DNA of 64,000 bases from Mesobacillus persicus (GTDB lineage: Bacteria; Bacillota; Bacilli; Bacillales; Cytobacillaceae): NCBI RefSeq assembly GCF_900109925.1, contig NZ_FOBW01000008.1:62001-126000 (forward strand), written 5' to 3'. The position numbers and the translations under genes were made by a program. The notes beneath the pieces are model-generated. The model did not search any database. It had not been told where the DNA came from and worked only from the letters and a program-made list of their open reading frames with translations. Shown one piece after another: positions 1-8,055 of this stretch; within the stretch, counting starts at the first letter, position 1, and each line of letters opens with the position of its first letter.

Positions 1-59
1 AATAAAGAATTCCATCTCCCTTTTCCTTAAAAAATCCACCTTTATACCTATTTTAAATA

Positions 60-98
60 TTCACACTATTTTTACAGTCCCTTAACTCGTAATTAAAC
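60..98 (+). promoter_or_regulatory. PhoP-box array upstream of phoX-tatA-tatC
   Basis: Four hexamers, TTCACA (60), TTTACA (71), TTAACT (82) and TTAAAC (93), begin exactly 11 bp apart. Tandem TTAACA-like hexamers with 4-6 bp spacers are the known Bacillus PhoP recognition pattern. A weak -10 candidate (TAGTAA) lies at 114-119. I infer phosphate-starvation induction of the operon, which fits its phosphatase and parallels the B. subtilis phoD-tatAd-tatCd operon. Confidence 0.65.
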
Positions 99-180
99 TT
101 CATCCTTTAACTTAGTAAACAGATGAACCACATATGTTTTTAACATCCTAGTAAACAATTAAATTTTAGGAGGCAGACAA

Positions 181-1608
181 ATGGAAAAGAACGGTTTGAA
201 CAGAAGAGATTTTTTAAAGGTTGGTGGAATGAGTACCCTTGCATTGACTTTAGGCACGACAGGTCTTTTATCTGTAGATGGACAAACTACAGCTTCTGCA
301 GCTGGGAGAGCCAATAATCCAACGAGCGGCTTTGGTGGATATGGTCCTTTAGTTCCGGATCCGGATGGAATTCTTGATCTTCCAAGAGGCTTCCATTACA
401 AAATCATTTCTAGAGAAGGCGAACGGATGACAGACGGAAGCAAAATCCCTGGAATGTTTGATGGAATGGCGGCTTTTGAAGGACCGAACAATACAACGGT
501 TCTTGTGCGTAATCACGAGATATCTGGTGGTCCAGCCTTTGGAAAAAATCCTTTTGATGCAAATGCTGGTGGCGGTACATCTGCTCTAGTTGTAGGTTCA
601 AATCGAGAGGTAATGAAAGAATATGTCACCTCTTCAGGGACGATCCGGAATTGTGCTGGTGGAGCAACACCTTGGGGCACTTGGCTCACTTGTGAAGAAA
701 ACCGTTCTGAGGGACACGGATATGTATTTGAAGTCGATCCACAGCAACCAGAAAACGAATTGTCCAGAACACCGATTAAGGAAATGGGACGTTTCTCTCA
801 CGAAGCTTGTGCCATTGATCCTTCAACAGGATTTGTCTATTTAACTGAAGATTCGAACCCAAGCTACCTTTACCGTTTTATTCCAAATGATATCAGCCAA
901 AAACCAGGTTCGTTACAAAAAGGCGGTACCCTTTATGCGGCGGCGATTGAAGCGGCAACTGACCCAGCTGCAAGCAACTTTAAAACAGGACAAACATTTA
1001 AGATTGTTTGGAAGAAAGTCAATCCGCATTGGTGCCGTGAAGAAGCGAATGAACAAAACTGCATTAAGTTCTCAAGACTAGAAGGAGCGTTCTTCCAGGA
1101 GGGGGTTTTCTGGTTCGATGATACTTCTGCTGGGGAGAAAAAACTTGGACGCGTTTATCGCTATGTTCCTCACACCAATACACTGGAGCTATTCTATGAA
1201 GGAAATGATGCACAACAAATGGAATATCCGGATAATATTTGCTGTACTCCTTGGGGCGACCTTTGGTTTGTAGAAGATGGTGCTGGCCAGGATCGGATTA
1301 TGGGGATTACCCCTGAAGGAAAGGTCTATCCTTTTGCCGCCAACGCTTTAAATAATAATGAGTTTGCAGGCCCAACCTTCTCACCAGATGGAAAAACGCT
1401 TTTTGTCAATATCCAAACTCCAGGCATCACCTTTGCCATTTGGGGACCGTTCGAGCGTAGAAACGCCGCGCGCGCAAGAGAAATGTCTTTTGCTGCTCCT
1501 ACAAATCTTGTACCACAAGTTTCAGAAAAAGTGGCTAAGGTTGCCAAGGAGCAGGGTATGTCCATTCTCGAAGCGGCAGCCTTTGAGCGCCACGGAATTA
1601 ACTTATAA
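181..1608 (+). CDS. phoX: Tat-exported PhoX-type (DUF839) alkaline phosphatase
   Basis: 475 aa. The N-terminus carries a twin-arginine signal (NRRDFLKVGG, residues 7-16) followed by a hydrophobic stretch and an AxA-like cleavage region near residue 40. The rest resembles the PhoX/DUF839 beta-propeller family, secreted calcium- and iron-dependent phosphatases that release phosphate from organic esters. The start is supported by AGGAGG at 168-173. It is the first gene of an apparent operon with tatA and tatC, so the exporter and its likely cargo are co-transcribed. Assignment to DUF839/PhoX is by recognised sequence pattern; phosphatase activity is inferred. Confidence 0.88.
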   Translation: MEKNGLNRRDFLKVGGMSTLALTLGTTGLLSVDGQTTASAAGRANNPTSGFGGYGPLVPDPDGILDLPRGFHYKIISREGERMTDGSKIPGMFDGMAAFEGPNNTTVLVRNHEISGGPAFGKNPFDANAGGGTSALVVGSNREVMKEYVTSSGTIRNCAGGATPWGTWLTCEENRSEGHGYVFEVDPQQPENELSRTPIKEMGRFSHEACAIDPSTGFVYLTEDSNPSYLYRFIPNDISQKPGSLQKGGTLYAAAIEAATDPAASNFKTGQTFKIVWKKVNPHWCREEANEQNCIKFSRLEGAFFQEGVFWFDDTSAGEKKLGRVYRYVPHTNTLELFYEGNDAQQMEYPDNICCTPWGDLWFVEDGAGQDRIMGITPEGKVYPFAANALNNNEFAGPTFSPDGKTLFVNIQTPGITFAIWGPFERRNAARAREMSFAAPTNLVPQVSEKVAKVAKEQGMSILEAAAFERHGINL

Positions 1609-1635
1609 AACTCTCACCTATAAGGAGGTTTAAAC

Positions 1636-1863
1636 ATGCTACAAAACATCGGAATTCCTGGATTAATTCTCTTATTGGTCCTGGCTCTCATTATCTTCGG
1701 CCCTTCAAAACTGCCTGAAGTAGGTAGAGCCTTCGGAACAACCTTAAAGGAATTTAAAAAAGCAACCCGTGAATTAGTAAGTGGTGACGATACCCCAGCA
1801 AAACCGGAAGAAAAAACAACACTACATACAGTTGATCAACATAACAAAAAAACAGGAAGCTAA
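1636..1863 (+). CDS. tatA: Sec-independent translocase subunit TatA
   Basis: 75 aa. It has one N-terminal membrane helix (residues 6-22), the hinge [14 protein letters not shown] typical of TatA/E, an amphipathic helix, and a short charged tail. TatA oligomerises to form the pathway that moves folded proteins across the membrane. An ideal AAGGAGG at 1622-1628 precedes the ATG. It lies 27 bp after phoX and before tatC, the arrangement of the Bacillus TatAd-TatCd system dedicated to a Pho-regulated phosphatase. Confidence 0.95.
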   Translation: MLQNIGIPGLILLLVLALIIFGPSKLPEVGRAFGTTLKEFKKATRELVSGDDTPAKPEEKTTLHTVDQHNKKTGS

Positions 1864-1868
1864 TGGAG

Positions 1869-1910
1869 AGAGAGATGTAGGTAATCCTATTGCGCCTACA
1901 TCTCTCTTTT
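1869..1910 (+). terminator. Intercistronic hairpin with T-run between tatA and tatC
   Basis: A 13-bp perfect stem, AGAGAGATGTAGG (1869-1881) with its complement at 1895-1907, is followed by TTTTTT. It looks like a complete Rho-independent terminator inside the operon. Because tatC has its own good ribosome binding site just downstream, I infer partial termination that lowers tatC relative to tatA, matching the excess of TatA needed by the complex. Confidence 0.8.
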
Positions 1911-1931
1911 TTATGAAAGGAGGTTACCTAA

Positions 1932-2657
1932 ATGGAAAAAGATGCAATGCAACTCACGGATCATTTAGCGGAATTACGTAAACGGATAATGATTACACTA
2001 CTGATTTTTATCCTAGCTGTCATTGGATCTCTCGTGTTTGTCGAGGACCTTTATCATTATTTAGTTAGGGATTTAGATGGGAAATTAGCTTTGCTCGGTC
2101 CTGGGGATATTTTATGGGTTTATATGGTCATTGCCACTGTTTTTGCCGTTGCTTTTACAATTCCTGTAGCTGCCTATCAAGTCTGGAAGTTCATAAAACC
2201 AGCGCTATCTAAGGAAGAACAACGAGCCACCTTACTGTTTATTCCAGGTTTATCGATTCTATTTATTCTAGGGATATCGTTTGGGTATTTTGTTCTATTT
2301 CCATTAGTTCTCTCTTTTTTATTAGAGATCGCTGGAAACCAATTTGAAACATTCTTCACAGCAGAAAAGTATTTTCAATTCATGCTTCATCTAACTCTTC
2401 CTTTTGGTTTTTTATTTGAAATGCCTGCGGTCATCATGTTCCTTACCAGGCTAGGAATTGTCAGCCCAGAAAAGCTAGTAAAAGGAAGAAAGATTGCTTA
2501 TTTTTTGCTCGTTGCCATCTCTGTATTCATCACACCACCTGACCTGATCTCCGATGTTTTAGTTATTATTCCTTTATTTATTTTGTATGAAGTAAGTATT
2601 TCACTTAGCAAAATCGTCTATAAAAAACGAGTTTCTACCGAAGCTTCTGTAGCATAA
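1932..2657 (+). CDS. tatC: Sec-independent translocase subunit TatC
   Basis: 241 aa with six predicted membrane segments. The N-terminal motif DHLAELRKRIM is the TatC hallmark. TatC binds the twin-arginine signal peptide and recruits TatA. AAGGAGG lies about ten bases upstream of the ATG (around 1916-1923). It is the third gene of the phoX-tatA-tatC operon, downstream of a terminator-like hairpin. No other Tat gene is in the window. Confidence 0.95.
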   Translation: MEKDAMQLTDHLAELRKRIMITLLIFILAVIGSLVFVEDLYHYLVRDLDGKLALLGPGDILWVYMVIATVFAVAFTIPVAAYQVWKFIKPALSKEEQRATLLFIPGLSILFILGISFGYFVLFPLVLSFLLEIAGNQFETFFTAEKYFQFMLHLTLPFGFLFEMPAVIMFLTRLGIVSPEKLVKGRKIAYFLLVAISVFITPPDLISDVLVIIPLFILYEVSISLSKIVYKKRVSTEASVA

Positions 2658-2774
2658 GAAGGAGGAATTTGAATGGTGGCGTGATACATGAAGTTTTTGT
2701 TGCGTAGTTTTTGTAGAAAAGGCGGCTACTTTATAAGTAACGTTTTAATACAAAAATTGAATTAGCACACCATT

Positions 2775-2812
2775 AGCAGTCCTATTCGCAACTGAATTAG
2801 ACTGCTTCTTTT
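2775..2812 (+). terminator. Weak terminator after tatC
   Basis: AGCAGTC (2775-2781) pairs with GACTGCT (2800-2806), followed by a T-rich stretch. The stem is only 7 bp, so this is a modest call for the end of the phoX-tatAC transcript. Confidence 0.45.
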
Positions 2813-3466
2813 ATATATGAGGTTAATGAAATAAACGGGAAATGCGCCCTGAATTTTGAACCCCTTTTAACATGGGTGTCATAGGGTTTTGTTGGCATGA
2901 AAATTCGCATGCTATTGGTTAGACCAATTGGTGTGCTACAAATGATTTTAACTAGCAAGGGGTGCGTGTTATGTCTGAAAGGCAGATAACAAAGCAGACA
3001 TTCTTTCTTATCCTTAATTGAGTAACTTCTGATTGTTTAAATAAGGGGAGTTTTTCCCCCTAAGGCAAAGCAAAAAGGTCCATTTTCATGTTTTTCTAGT
3101 AAATAGCGGGAATCTTTCCCTCTATTTAATCTATTTTTCGTGCTATTTCCTTAATAAGAGGAATTTCTCCCCTTATTTTAGTGGCTAATTCACTTGAATT
3201 TATTGAAAATCCTAAATTCACTAACCGGCGCTTATCTGGGATAAAAAAAGCTTGGAACATAGATGTCTCCAAGCTTTTTTCTTTTCTGATTTACTTACCA
3301 ATTGCTTTTTATTTTGGTGCGAATTACTTTATAAATGCAAGGTTCATTCATATTTTGTACTTCAGAACAGAACCCGTTCCTTTATAAGTGATCGCCTTTA
3401 AAATTGCACAATAGGCTGGCAGAATTACAGATTCATGATTAAAGATTCTATGGGATCCCCCGGAGA
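2813..3466. other. Non-coding stretch with several hairpins
   Basis: I find no supported gene here. It holds an AGGGGAG/CCCCCT mini-hairpin near 3045, an AATAAG...CTTATT inverted repeat around 3152-3178, and the strong hairpin at 3244-3280 listed separately. A 16-codon open frame with a plausible ribosome binding site begins near 2971 but is too short to support. Confidence 0.5.
3244..3280. terminator. Bidirectional terminator downstream of the SMR genes
   Basis: AAAAAAGCTTGGA (3244-3256) and TCCAAGCTTTTTT (3268-3280) form a 13-bp perfect stem carrying a T-run in either direction. It lies about 190 bp beyond the end of the minus-strand SMR pair, which is the nearest transcript needing termination. 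Confidence 0.75.
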
Positions 3467-3823
3467 TTAGGAAACTTTTGCAGAAGGCACTCTTCCTGTT
3501 TCAACCTCTTTCGTAGAGTTCAAGATAATGACTCCACCGATAATCATTAGTAATCCAATGCTCTTCAAAGTGGTTACCGCTTCACCCCATAGGACCACAC
3601 CTAATAAAGCTGTCAAAACGGTGCCTCCCGCAGCCCAAATGGCATAAGCTAAACTCAATGGAAGCGTTCTTAAACATAAAGATAAAAAGTAAAAAGAAAT
3701 CGCATAACCAAACATTAAACCTAAAGTCGGATATAAATTTGTAAATCCTTCTGACAATTTAAGCATGGTTGTGGCGAAAACCTCTGTAATGATTGATATT
3801 GTCAAATAAATAACGCCCTTCAT
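3467..3823 (-). CDS. Small multidrug resistance (SMR) transporter, second subunit of a pair
   Basis: 118 aa with four predicted membrane helices and the essential SMR glutamate at position 14 (IITEVFATTMLKLSEGF). SMR proteins exchange protons for small cations or guanidinium-type compounds, as dual-topology dimers or as heterodimers. The 23-bp gap to the upstream SMR gene, the different charge patterns and the extended C-terminal tail recall the EbrA/EbrB type of obligate pair. Substrate unknown. Likely repressed by the divergent TetR protein. Confidence 0.88.
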   Translation of the reverse strand: MKGVIYLTISIITEVFATTMLKLSEGFTNLYPTLGLMFGYAISFYFLSLCLRTLPLSLAYAIWAAGGTVLTALLGVVLWGEAVTTLKSIGLLMIIGGVIILNSTKEVETGRVPSAKVS

Positions 3824-3845
3824 ACATCATCCTCTTTCTACAGGG

Positions 3846-4169
3846 TTAATGGCCTCCATTTACGTTCAATAGAATGACACCACTTAAAATAAAAATAAAC
3901 CCAGTTAACTTTTTTCTATTAAACTTCTCTTTGTACACAATCATACCGACCAATGCAGTTAGGGCTGTTGCTACTCCTGCCCAAATGGCATAAGCAATTC
4001 CAATTGGTATCGTTTTTAATGAAATAGATAAGAGATAAAAGGATACCCCGTATCCAACTATTACGGCTAGAGTGGGTAAAAGATTTTTAAAGCCATTAGC
4101 GACTTTAAGCATAGAAGTTGCAAACACTTCGCTTACAATGGATACAGCCAATAGTAAATAAGCACTCAA
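3846..4169 (-). CDS. Small multidrug resistance (SMR) transporter, first subunit of a pair
   Basis: 107 aa with four membrane helices and Glu14 in the first helix (VSIVSEVFATSMLK). The motif AYAIWAGVATALTALVG is the usual SMR helix-3 pattern. It is the promoter-proximal member of a two-gene SMR operon, similar in size to EbrA (about 105 aa). It is transcribed divergently from a TetR regulator across a 154-bp region holding a perfect palindrome. No guanidine riboswitch is visible upstream, which argues for ligand control through the TetR protein. Confidence 0.88.
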   Translation of the reverse strand: MSAYLLLAVSIVSEVFATSMLKVANGFKNLLPTLAVIVGYGVSFYLLSISLKTIPIGIAYAIWAGVATALTALVGMIVYKEKFNRKKLTGFIFILSGVILLNVNGGH

Positions 4170-4259
4170 AGGACATTCCTCACTTTTTATAGATTTGTGA
4201 TTAGTAAATTTTTAAACTATAATTCACTCATGATAAGAAGATTCTACTGTTATTTTTAA

Positions 4260-4277
4260 TTAAGTCAATTGACTTAA
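4260..4277. promoter_or_regulatory. Perfect 18-bp palindrome, probable TetR operator
   Basis: TTAAGTCAATTGACTTAA reads identically on both strands and lies between the divergent SMR operon and the tetR-type gene. A further half-site, TGACTTA, is at 4294-4300. TetR-family dimers typically bind 15-20 bp palindromes in such shared promoter regions. Autoregulation plus efflux control is inferred. Confidence 0.7.
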
Positions 4278-4323
4278 AAACATTGTAATACAACTGACTT
4301 ATTAAATCAAGGGAGTTTTAATA

Positions 4324-4923
4324 TTGCCAAAGAAAATAGATCATGCTCAAAGAAAAGATCATATTATAGAAGCAATGTTTCGGATCATTCATCATTCAGG
4401 TTTCGAAAAAGCTACGTTACGTGAGATTGCCAAAGAAGCAGATTTATCTTTAGGTTCTGTCCAATATTTTTTTCCAAAACAAAAAGACATCTATATGTTT
4501 GCAATGGATGTCATCTATCAAAGATTTGAGGAAAGAATGCAAAAGGTCATAGAGGTAAATCAGGAGGTATTTGAACACGCCGTACGGATGATCAAGCAGA
4601 TTGTTCAAGCCAATACAGAAGAAGAACGAATGGAAAATGATATCTGGATGAAGTTTTCCATCATGGCAACAATGAACCCAGAATACCATGCGACAAAAGA
4701 TCGATTTCGAGAAGTAAACCTTAATTTTGCCAAAGATGTCTTGATGTTACTACATAAAAATGAGTACATTCATGCTCCGATTGATATCGAGAAAAGCGCC
4801 AATACATTAACGATCTTCATCCACGGCTTAGTGTTTGAATCTGTCATTTATCCCAATTTATACAACGATACTGAGATAGAGAAAGAAATCAGAGAATATT
4901 TACGAATGGTCTGTGACAATTAA
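4324..4923 (+). CDS. TetR/AcrR-family transcriptional repressor
   Basis: 199 aa. An N-terminal HTH (residues 12-57, with ATLREIAKEADLSLGSVQYFFPKQKDIY) is followed by a helical ligand-binding domain. The start is TTG at 4324, chosen because AAGGGAG ends about 8 bases upstream. By position it should repress the divergent SMR pair and respond to a toxic cation or drug. The ligand is not predictable. Confidence 0.88.
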   Translation: MPKKIDHAQRKDHIIEAMFRIIHHSGFEKATLREIAKEADLSLGSVQYFFPKQKDIYMFAMDVIYQRFEERMQKVIEVNQEVFEHAVRMIKQIVQANTEEERMENDIWMKFSIMATMNPEYHATKDRFREVNLNFAKDVLMLLHKNEYIHAPIDIEKSANTLTIFIHGLVFESVIYPNLYNDTEIEKEIREYLRMVCDN

Positions 4924-4935
4924 TTAGGCATAGTT

Positions 4936-4962
4936 GGCATCAATTCAAATGGTAATGATGCC
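4936..4962 (+). terminator. Hairpin after the tetR-type gene
   Basis: GGCATCA (4936-4942) pairs with TGATGCC (4956-4962), followed by CCTATTGGTCTT. There is no good T-run, so termination is only likely. The stretch 4963-5074 holds nothing else I can support. Confidence 0.35.
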
Positions 4963-5074
4963 CCTATTGGTCTTAATAAGATAAGAGCAATAAGGGTTTA
5001 TTTGATTTGGTGTTTTACTGAAGCATCTAGTTACTAGTAGAAATTTACAACGTAAATACTTTTAAAATAAAAAA

Positions 5075-5112
5075 AGCCTAATCCCTGCTTATTTTTAACG
5101 AGGAATTAGACT
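5075..5112 (-). terminator. Terminator of the toxin-antitoxin locus
   Basis: On the minus strand AGTCTAATTCC (5112-5102) pairs with GGGATTAGGCT (5085-5075), an 11-bp stem with two G-U pairs. It is followed directly by a run of seven T. It is well placed to end the minus-strand transcript of the antitoxin and broken toxin. Confidence 0.65.
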
Positions 5113-5286
5113 AATGATTTTCAAAATAGTTCTAGTTTCTATTGCATAGTATGGTTGTACGGTGCAACAAAAGATCCTGTATTGATTGCAAGCTATTGTT
5201 AAACTAAAGCCACCGTTAATTTAAGTACACTATTTAAGAACCAAAAAGGACTGCTTATAGCAGCCCATCTAGTCTAGATTTATTTG

Positions 5287-5621
5287 CTATTTTATTAACT
5301 CTTGTACTTTAGTTCGAACACTATTCAATACTTCTGTGTTCACTTTTCCAAATCTTTTTCTGATGATTCTTTTTGAAAGTGTATAAACTTTGTCTGCTCT
5401 CACTGCTGATGTAACTTTAAGAGTACCTTCGTCTAAGTCTTTTTCTTTAATCATGACTGATTAATCAAGGTCTTTTAATTGTGATGTAATAGCGACAACC
5501 AGAATATCATCAGTCATTTGGTTATAATCATCATTTGAAATAATGAGAGCAGGACTTTGTTTTCTATTCGTTAAATCACTGAACGGAACTGGAATTAAAA
5601 TATATCACCTTGTTTATGCAT
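5287..5621 (-). pseudogene. Broken MazF/PemK-family toxin
   Basis: Read on the minus strand from an ATG at 5621 that overlaps the antitoxin stop, the product begins MHKQGDI. It then needs a one-base frame change near 5600 to continue as LIPVPFSDLTNRKQSPALI, the MazF-like N-terminal pattern. A second lesion is an in-frame TAA at 5461-5463 where the family has a residue between LKDLD and SVMIKE. The tail up to 5287 is otherwise well preserved. Total length 335 nt, one base short of 112 codons, agrees with a single-base deletion in the T tract. The toxin is therefore predicted inactive through two independent mutations. Confidence 0.78.
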
Positions 5622-5811
5622 CATTCCAAACCTCATCATCTATATCATTTTCCCAAAAATCTATGCTACTTTCACTCGCTTTTGTTAAATCTTGAGATAA
5701 ACTTTTTTCTTTTTTCGCTTTTAAATATTCAGCAAAGTCTAAGATTTTATCGACTTCTTGCTCTGGAATTTCATCAATAATTTTAAGTAATCGTTCCTTA
5801 GCAGTATTCAT
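5614..5811 (-). CDS. Antitoxin-like protein upstream of the dead MazF-type toxin
   Basis: 65 aa from the ATG at 5811, chosen because AGAGGTG lies about 9 bases upstream; in-frame ATGs at 5820 and 5832 are poorer. The product begins MNTAKERLLKIIDEIPEQEV and ends acidic (DFWENDIDDEVWNDA), similar to small DUF2281-type or MazE-like antitoxins. Its stop overlaps the start of the toxin frame, the usual coupling of antitoxin and toxin. The frame is intact although the toxin is not. Confidence 0.7.
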   Translation of the reverse strand: MNTAKERLLKIIDEIPEQEVDKILDFAEYLKAKKEKSLSQDLTKASESSIDFWENDIDDEVWNDA

Positions 5812-5945
5812 GATGTTCATCACCTCTTTCATGAATATTTTATCTAATTATACCATCTGGGATTACTTCATACTATTTGTGTTTAATAAAGCTGCTTCGT
5901 AAACACAATAAACAATAGAGACTGCCATCGTATACTCCTTTTACC

Positions 5946-5990
5946 GCTCTTGCACCCGTTACTTTAGTTGCAAATCTGCACAATCTTTTA
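5946..5990. repeat. Short dispersed repeat, copy A (others near 6455 and 6798)
   Basis: The segment TGCACCCGTTACTTTAGTTG...CACAATC near 5950-5985 resembles TGCTCCGTTAGTTTAAGTG...CACAATT near 6802-6837 and, more loosely, TGCTTCGTTACTTCACTAAG near 6470. All three lie between the small membrane-protein genes. They look like decayed copies of one intergenic repeat. No function is visible. Confidence 0.4.
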
Positions 5991-5993
5991 TAT

Positions 5994-6425
5994 TTAGGCA
6001 GTCTTAATCGTTTTACCGTCACTTGTCATACTGAAAAAATTGAGAATTAGTATATAAAACGGAAAGACTATCAATCCTCCAATCGCTAAAAGACCAGTAA
6101 CAGGATTAGGGCCGTCACCGCCATAAGTTATCGGAAATAAGGATGCGAATAAATAAATAAAAAGAACAAAATAGGGTGCCCACAAGATGCCTGTCCAAAA
6201 GTTTGCCTTTCGCTCACCCAACCATTTTTTTGTTAAGAAAACGAGTAATATTGTACCACCTATAATTTCAATGATTAACGTTACACCAGTCAAAATATTA
6301 ACTGTACCAATTTCCCAATTTGTTATTCTGCTAATTCTATACACATTTAACATAAGTTCAAGTGGAATAAATAACATAAGAGCGTATAGGATACTAACAA
6401 CATTTAATTTCAAGAAATATTTCAT
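5994..6425 (-). CDS. Hypothetical membrane protein, four predicted helices
   Basis: 143 aa, not recognised. Hydrophobic segments lie near residues 8-28, 42-64, 80-100 and 112-133, with a GGDGPNP loop before the last. A GGGGGC element sits 7 bases upstream of the ATG. It stands alone among small membrane-protein genes (6548-6721 and psiE) on the same strand, but the gaps and repeat copies between them make a single operon uncertain. Confidence 0.65.
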   Translation of the reverse strand: MKYFLKLNVVSILYALMLFIPLELMLNVYRISRITNWEIGTVNILTGVTLIIEIIGGTILLVFLTKKWLGERKANFWTGILWAPYFVLFIYLFASLFPITYGGDGPNPVTGLLAIGGLIVFPFYILILNFFSMTSDGKTIKTA

Positions 6426-6547
6426 TAAATAAGCCCCCAGTAAATAATTATCTCTTGCTCCACTCTTCTGCTTCGTTACTTCACTAAGGAAAAGTATTAA
6501 AACAATTTTCGGTATAAAAGCAGAGTATTAAATTTCTCCTAAGAATT

Positions 6548-6721
6548 TCATAGTTTTTTTCGCATTCCATTTTCTTTCAGATATATTTTCCAAAAACCCA
6601 CAAAACATATTGCCCCAATTATTTTTACTATAATATTACCTAATATAGAGTTATCAACGGTAATACCCATAAAAAGACCTCCCATAAGTAATAGAAAAAA
6701 GCTAAATAAAATTCTCATCAT
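6548..6721 (-). CDS. Small hypothetical membrane protein (57 aa)
   Basis: A short frame on the minus strand begins MMRILFSFFLLLMGGLFMG and ends NGMRKKL. Two hydrophobic helices (about residues 3-20 and 28-45) with a charged end suggest a small bitopic or hairpin membrane protein. GGAGAA immediately precedes the first of two consecutive ATGs, so initiation at the second (6718) is possible. Coding status is moderately supported. Confidence 0.5.
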   Translation of the reverse strand: MMRILFSFFLLLMGGLFMGITVDNSILGNIIVKIIGAICFVGFWKIYLKENGMRKKL

Positions 6722-6880
6722 TTCTCCAATCTTTATTTACATTATTAAACGATTTATATAAATGTTCTATAATAGAAAGAATTAATCCTTCTTGAACAAT
6801 CCTGCTCCGTTAGTTTAAGTGAAAAACTTCACAATTTTAAATTGTTGTTACTCAGTAATGGTCTATTAAGAAGGACCAAA

Positions 6881-6934
6881 TGGGGTCAAGATCCCGCTGA
6901 AGTAACGCTTTACTCCACCGGGGGACTGACCCCA
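6881..6934. repeat. Dispersed palindromic repeat, copy 1
   Basis: A 54-bp unit starts TGGGGTCA and ends TGACCCCA, containing CTGAAGTAACGCTTTACTCC. It matches the copy at 7955-8008 in the same orientation with only a few changes. The terminal arms are inverted complements, so RNA or single-stranded DNA would fold. Its nature resembles REP-like intergenic repeats of Bacillaceae. Confidence 0.65.
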
Positions 6935-6985
6935 AAATTCAAAATTCAAAATTGTATGCATTTTCTATTAGAGCTTGGGTGAGAA

Positions 6986-7432
6986 TTACTCTTCCTTCCC
7001 CCTATTCAACAAAGCATTTACCTCGGGTCTTTCGCGTGGTGTAATATTCATAATGAAATAGCCAATAATGAGCACCAATATCACAAGTGAATAGACTAGC
7101 GTGTCTATGGGTTGATCATAGTCAACAATGATTAATCTTACCATTGCCGTAATACCAATATACAAAAAGTATCTTAATGGAAAATGGTAATCCTCTTTGA
7201 AGTATTTTACGATCATTGCAATAAATTCAAAGTATAGGAAAAAGATAAGAATTCTTGCTAGAAATTCCTTATAATCATTAACACCAGCTGTCCATAATAT
7301 GTTAGAGAAAGCGAATAACTCTTGGACTAATAAAAATGAGAGAATTCCCGCTAAGAAGAGAAGAGACACATTCAAAATGATTTGAAAAAACTTGGGAGCC
7401 ACTTTTAATACGTATTCGAACTTTCTTCTCAT
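6986..7432 (-). CDS. psiE: PsiE-family phosphate-starvation-inducible membrane protein
   Basis: 148 aa with four membrane helices. The core LYFEFIAMIVKYFKEDYHFPLRYFLYIGITA, read in pieces (YFEFIA, KYF, HFPLRYF, YIGITA, VRLIIVD), is diagnostic of the PsiE family. E. coli psiE is phosphate-starvation induced, but its molecular role is unknown. No PhoP box was seen here. It is monocistronic by appearance. The nearby Pho-type operon at 0.1-2.6 kb is on the other strand and may be coincidental. Confidence 0.85.
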   Translation of the reverse strand: MRRKFEYVLKVAPKFFQIILNVSLLFLAGILSFLLVQELFAFSNILWTAGVNDYKEFLARILIFFLYFEFIAMIVKYFKEDYHFPLRYFLYIGITAMVRLIIVDYDQPIDTLVYSLVILVLIIGYFIMNITPRERPEVNALLNRGKEE

Positions 7433-7954
7433 TTTAAAACCCCTTTTCTTTCTTTTTAATCAAAAACACAGCCTTTAAACGAGATTCATTCTCCAAATAA
7501 TCCCATAAAATCCGTGGTTATTATCCAGCTTACTAAGGAACCAATCACAGGATTTAAAAGACAATATGTTCCATTTTAGACTTCATTTATATTATTAACC
7601 TTACTTTTATTATCTTTCAAAAATAAACATCATAAAAGTACGATCATTATTGATAAAAGAAAAAAATGGGTCGATACTCTTAGTAAATAATTCATTCCTT
7701 TCTGAAAGCTAGTTATATTATAAAACAGAAAGAAAAAATTCTCATAAATAGCTACTACGCAGGAGGACTTAGGGATCGTTCGCTGTCACAAATCACATAT
7801 ATATATAAATTCCTTACCATTCTCACTCTGTAACAGTTCGAAAACGACAACCGTAATAAAGGCGCTTACTAATTAGTTGGCGGCTTTTCTCTCATATAGC
7901 AACTTAGGGCTTCAATCTTTGACTCGTTTCAAGTGACGGAATTTGGAAGGAAAA

Positions 7955-8008
7955 TGGGGTCAGATTCCACTGAAGTAACCCTTTACTCCACCGGGGGACT
8001 GACCCCCA
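7955..8008. repeat. Dispersed palindromic repeat, copy 2
   Basis: Starts TGGGGTCAGATTCC and ends GGGGGACTGACCCCCA. It is nearly identical to 6881-6934 and in the same orientation, about 1.07 kb apart with psiE between them. Confidence 0.65.
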
Positions 8009-8022
8009 AAATTCCCGACTAA

Positions 8023-8055
8023 CCATCAGTGGGGGATAAGGGCCCCCACTGATGG
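8023..8055. repeat. Perfect 13-bp inverted repeat hairpin
   Basis: CCATCAGTGGGGG (8023-8035) and CCCCCACTGATGG (8043-8055) with a 7-base loop form a very stable stem without a T-run. It lies directly after the second TGGGGTCA repeat and downstream of the decayed RQC-type gene. It may belong to the repeat element or act as a transcript end. Confidence 0.6.

Noticed and set aside
2971-3021. Short frame MSERQITKQTFFLILN with an upstream AAGGGG-like site
   Set aside because: Only 16 codons. It faintly resembles the start of a membrane protein such as a germination permease, but there is nothing to support it downstream.
3181-3387. Open frame of 68 codons on the plus strand
   Set aside because: It runs straight through the strong bidirectional terminator at 3244-3280, has no ribosome binding site and no family resemblance.
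4170-4323. Guanidine riboswitch upstream of the SMR genes
   Set aside because: The conserved ykkC-type sequence elements are absent; a TetR operator explains the region better.
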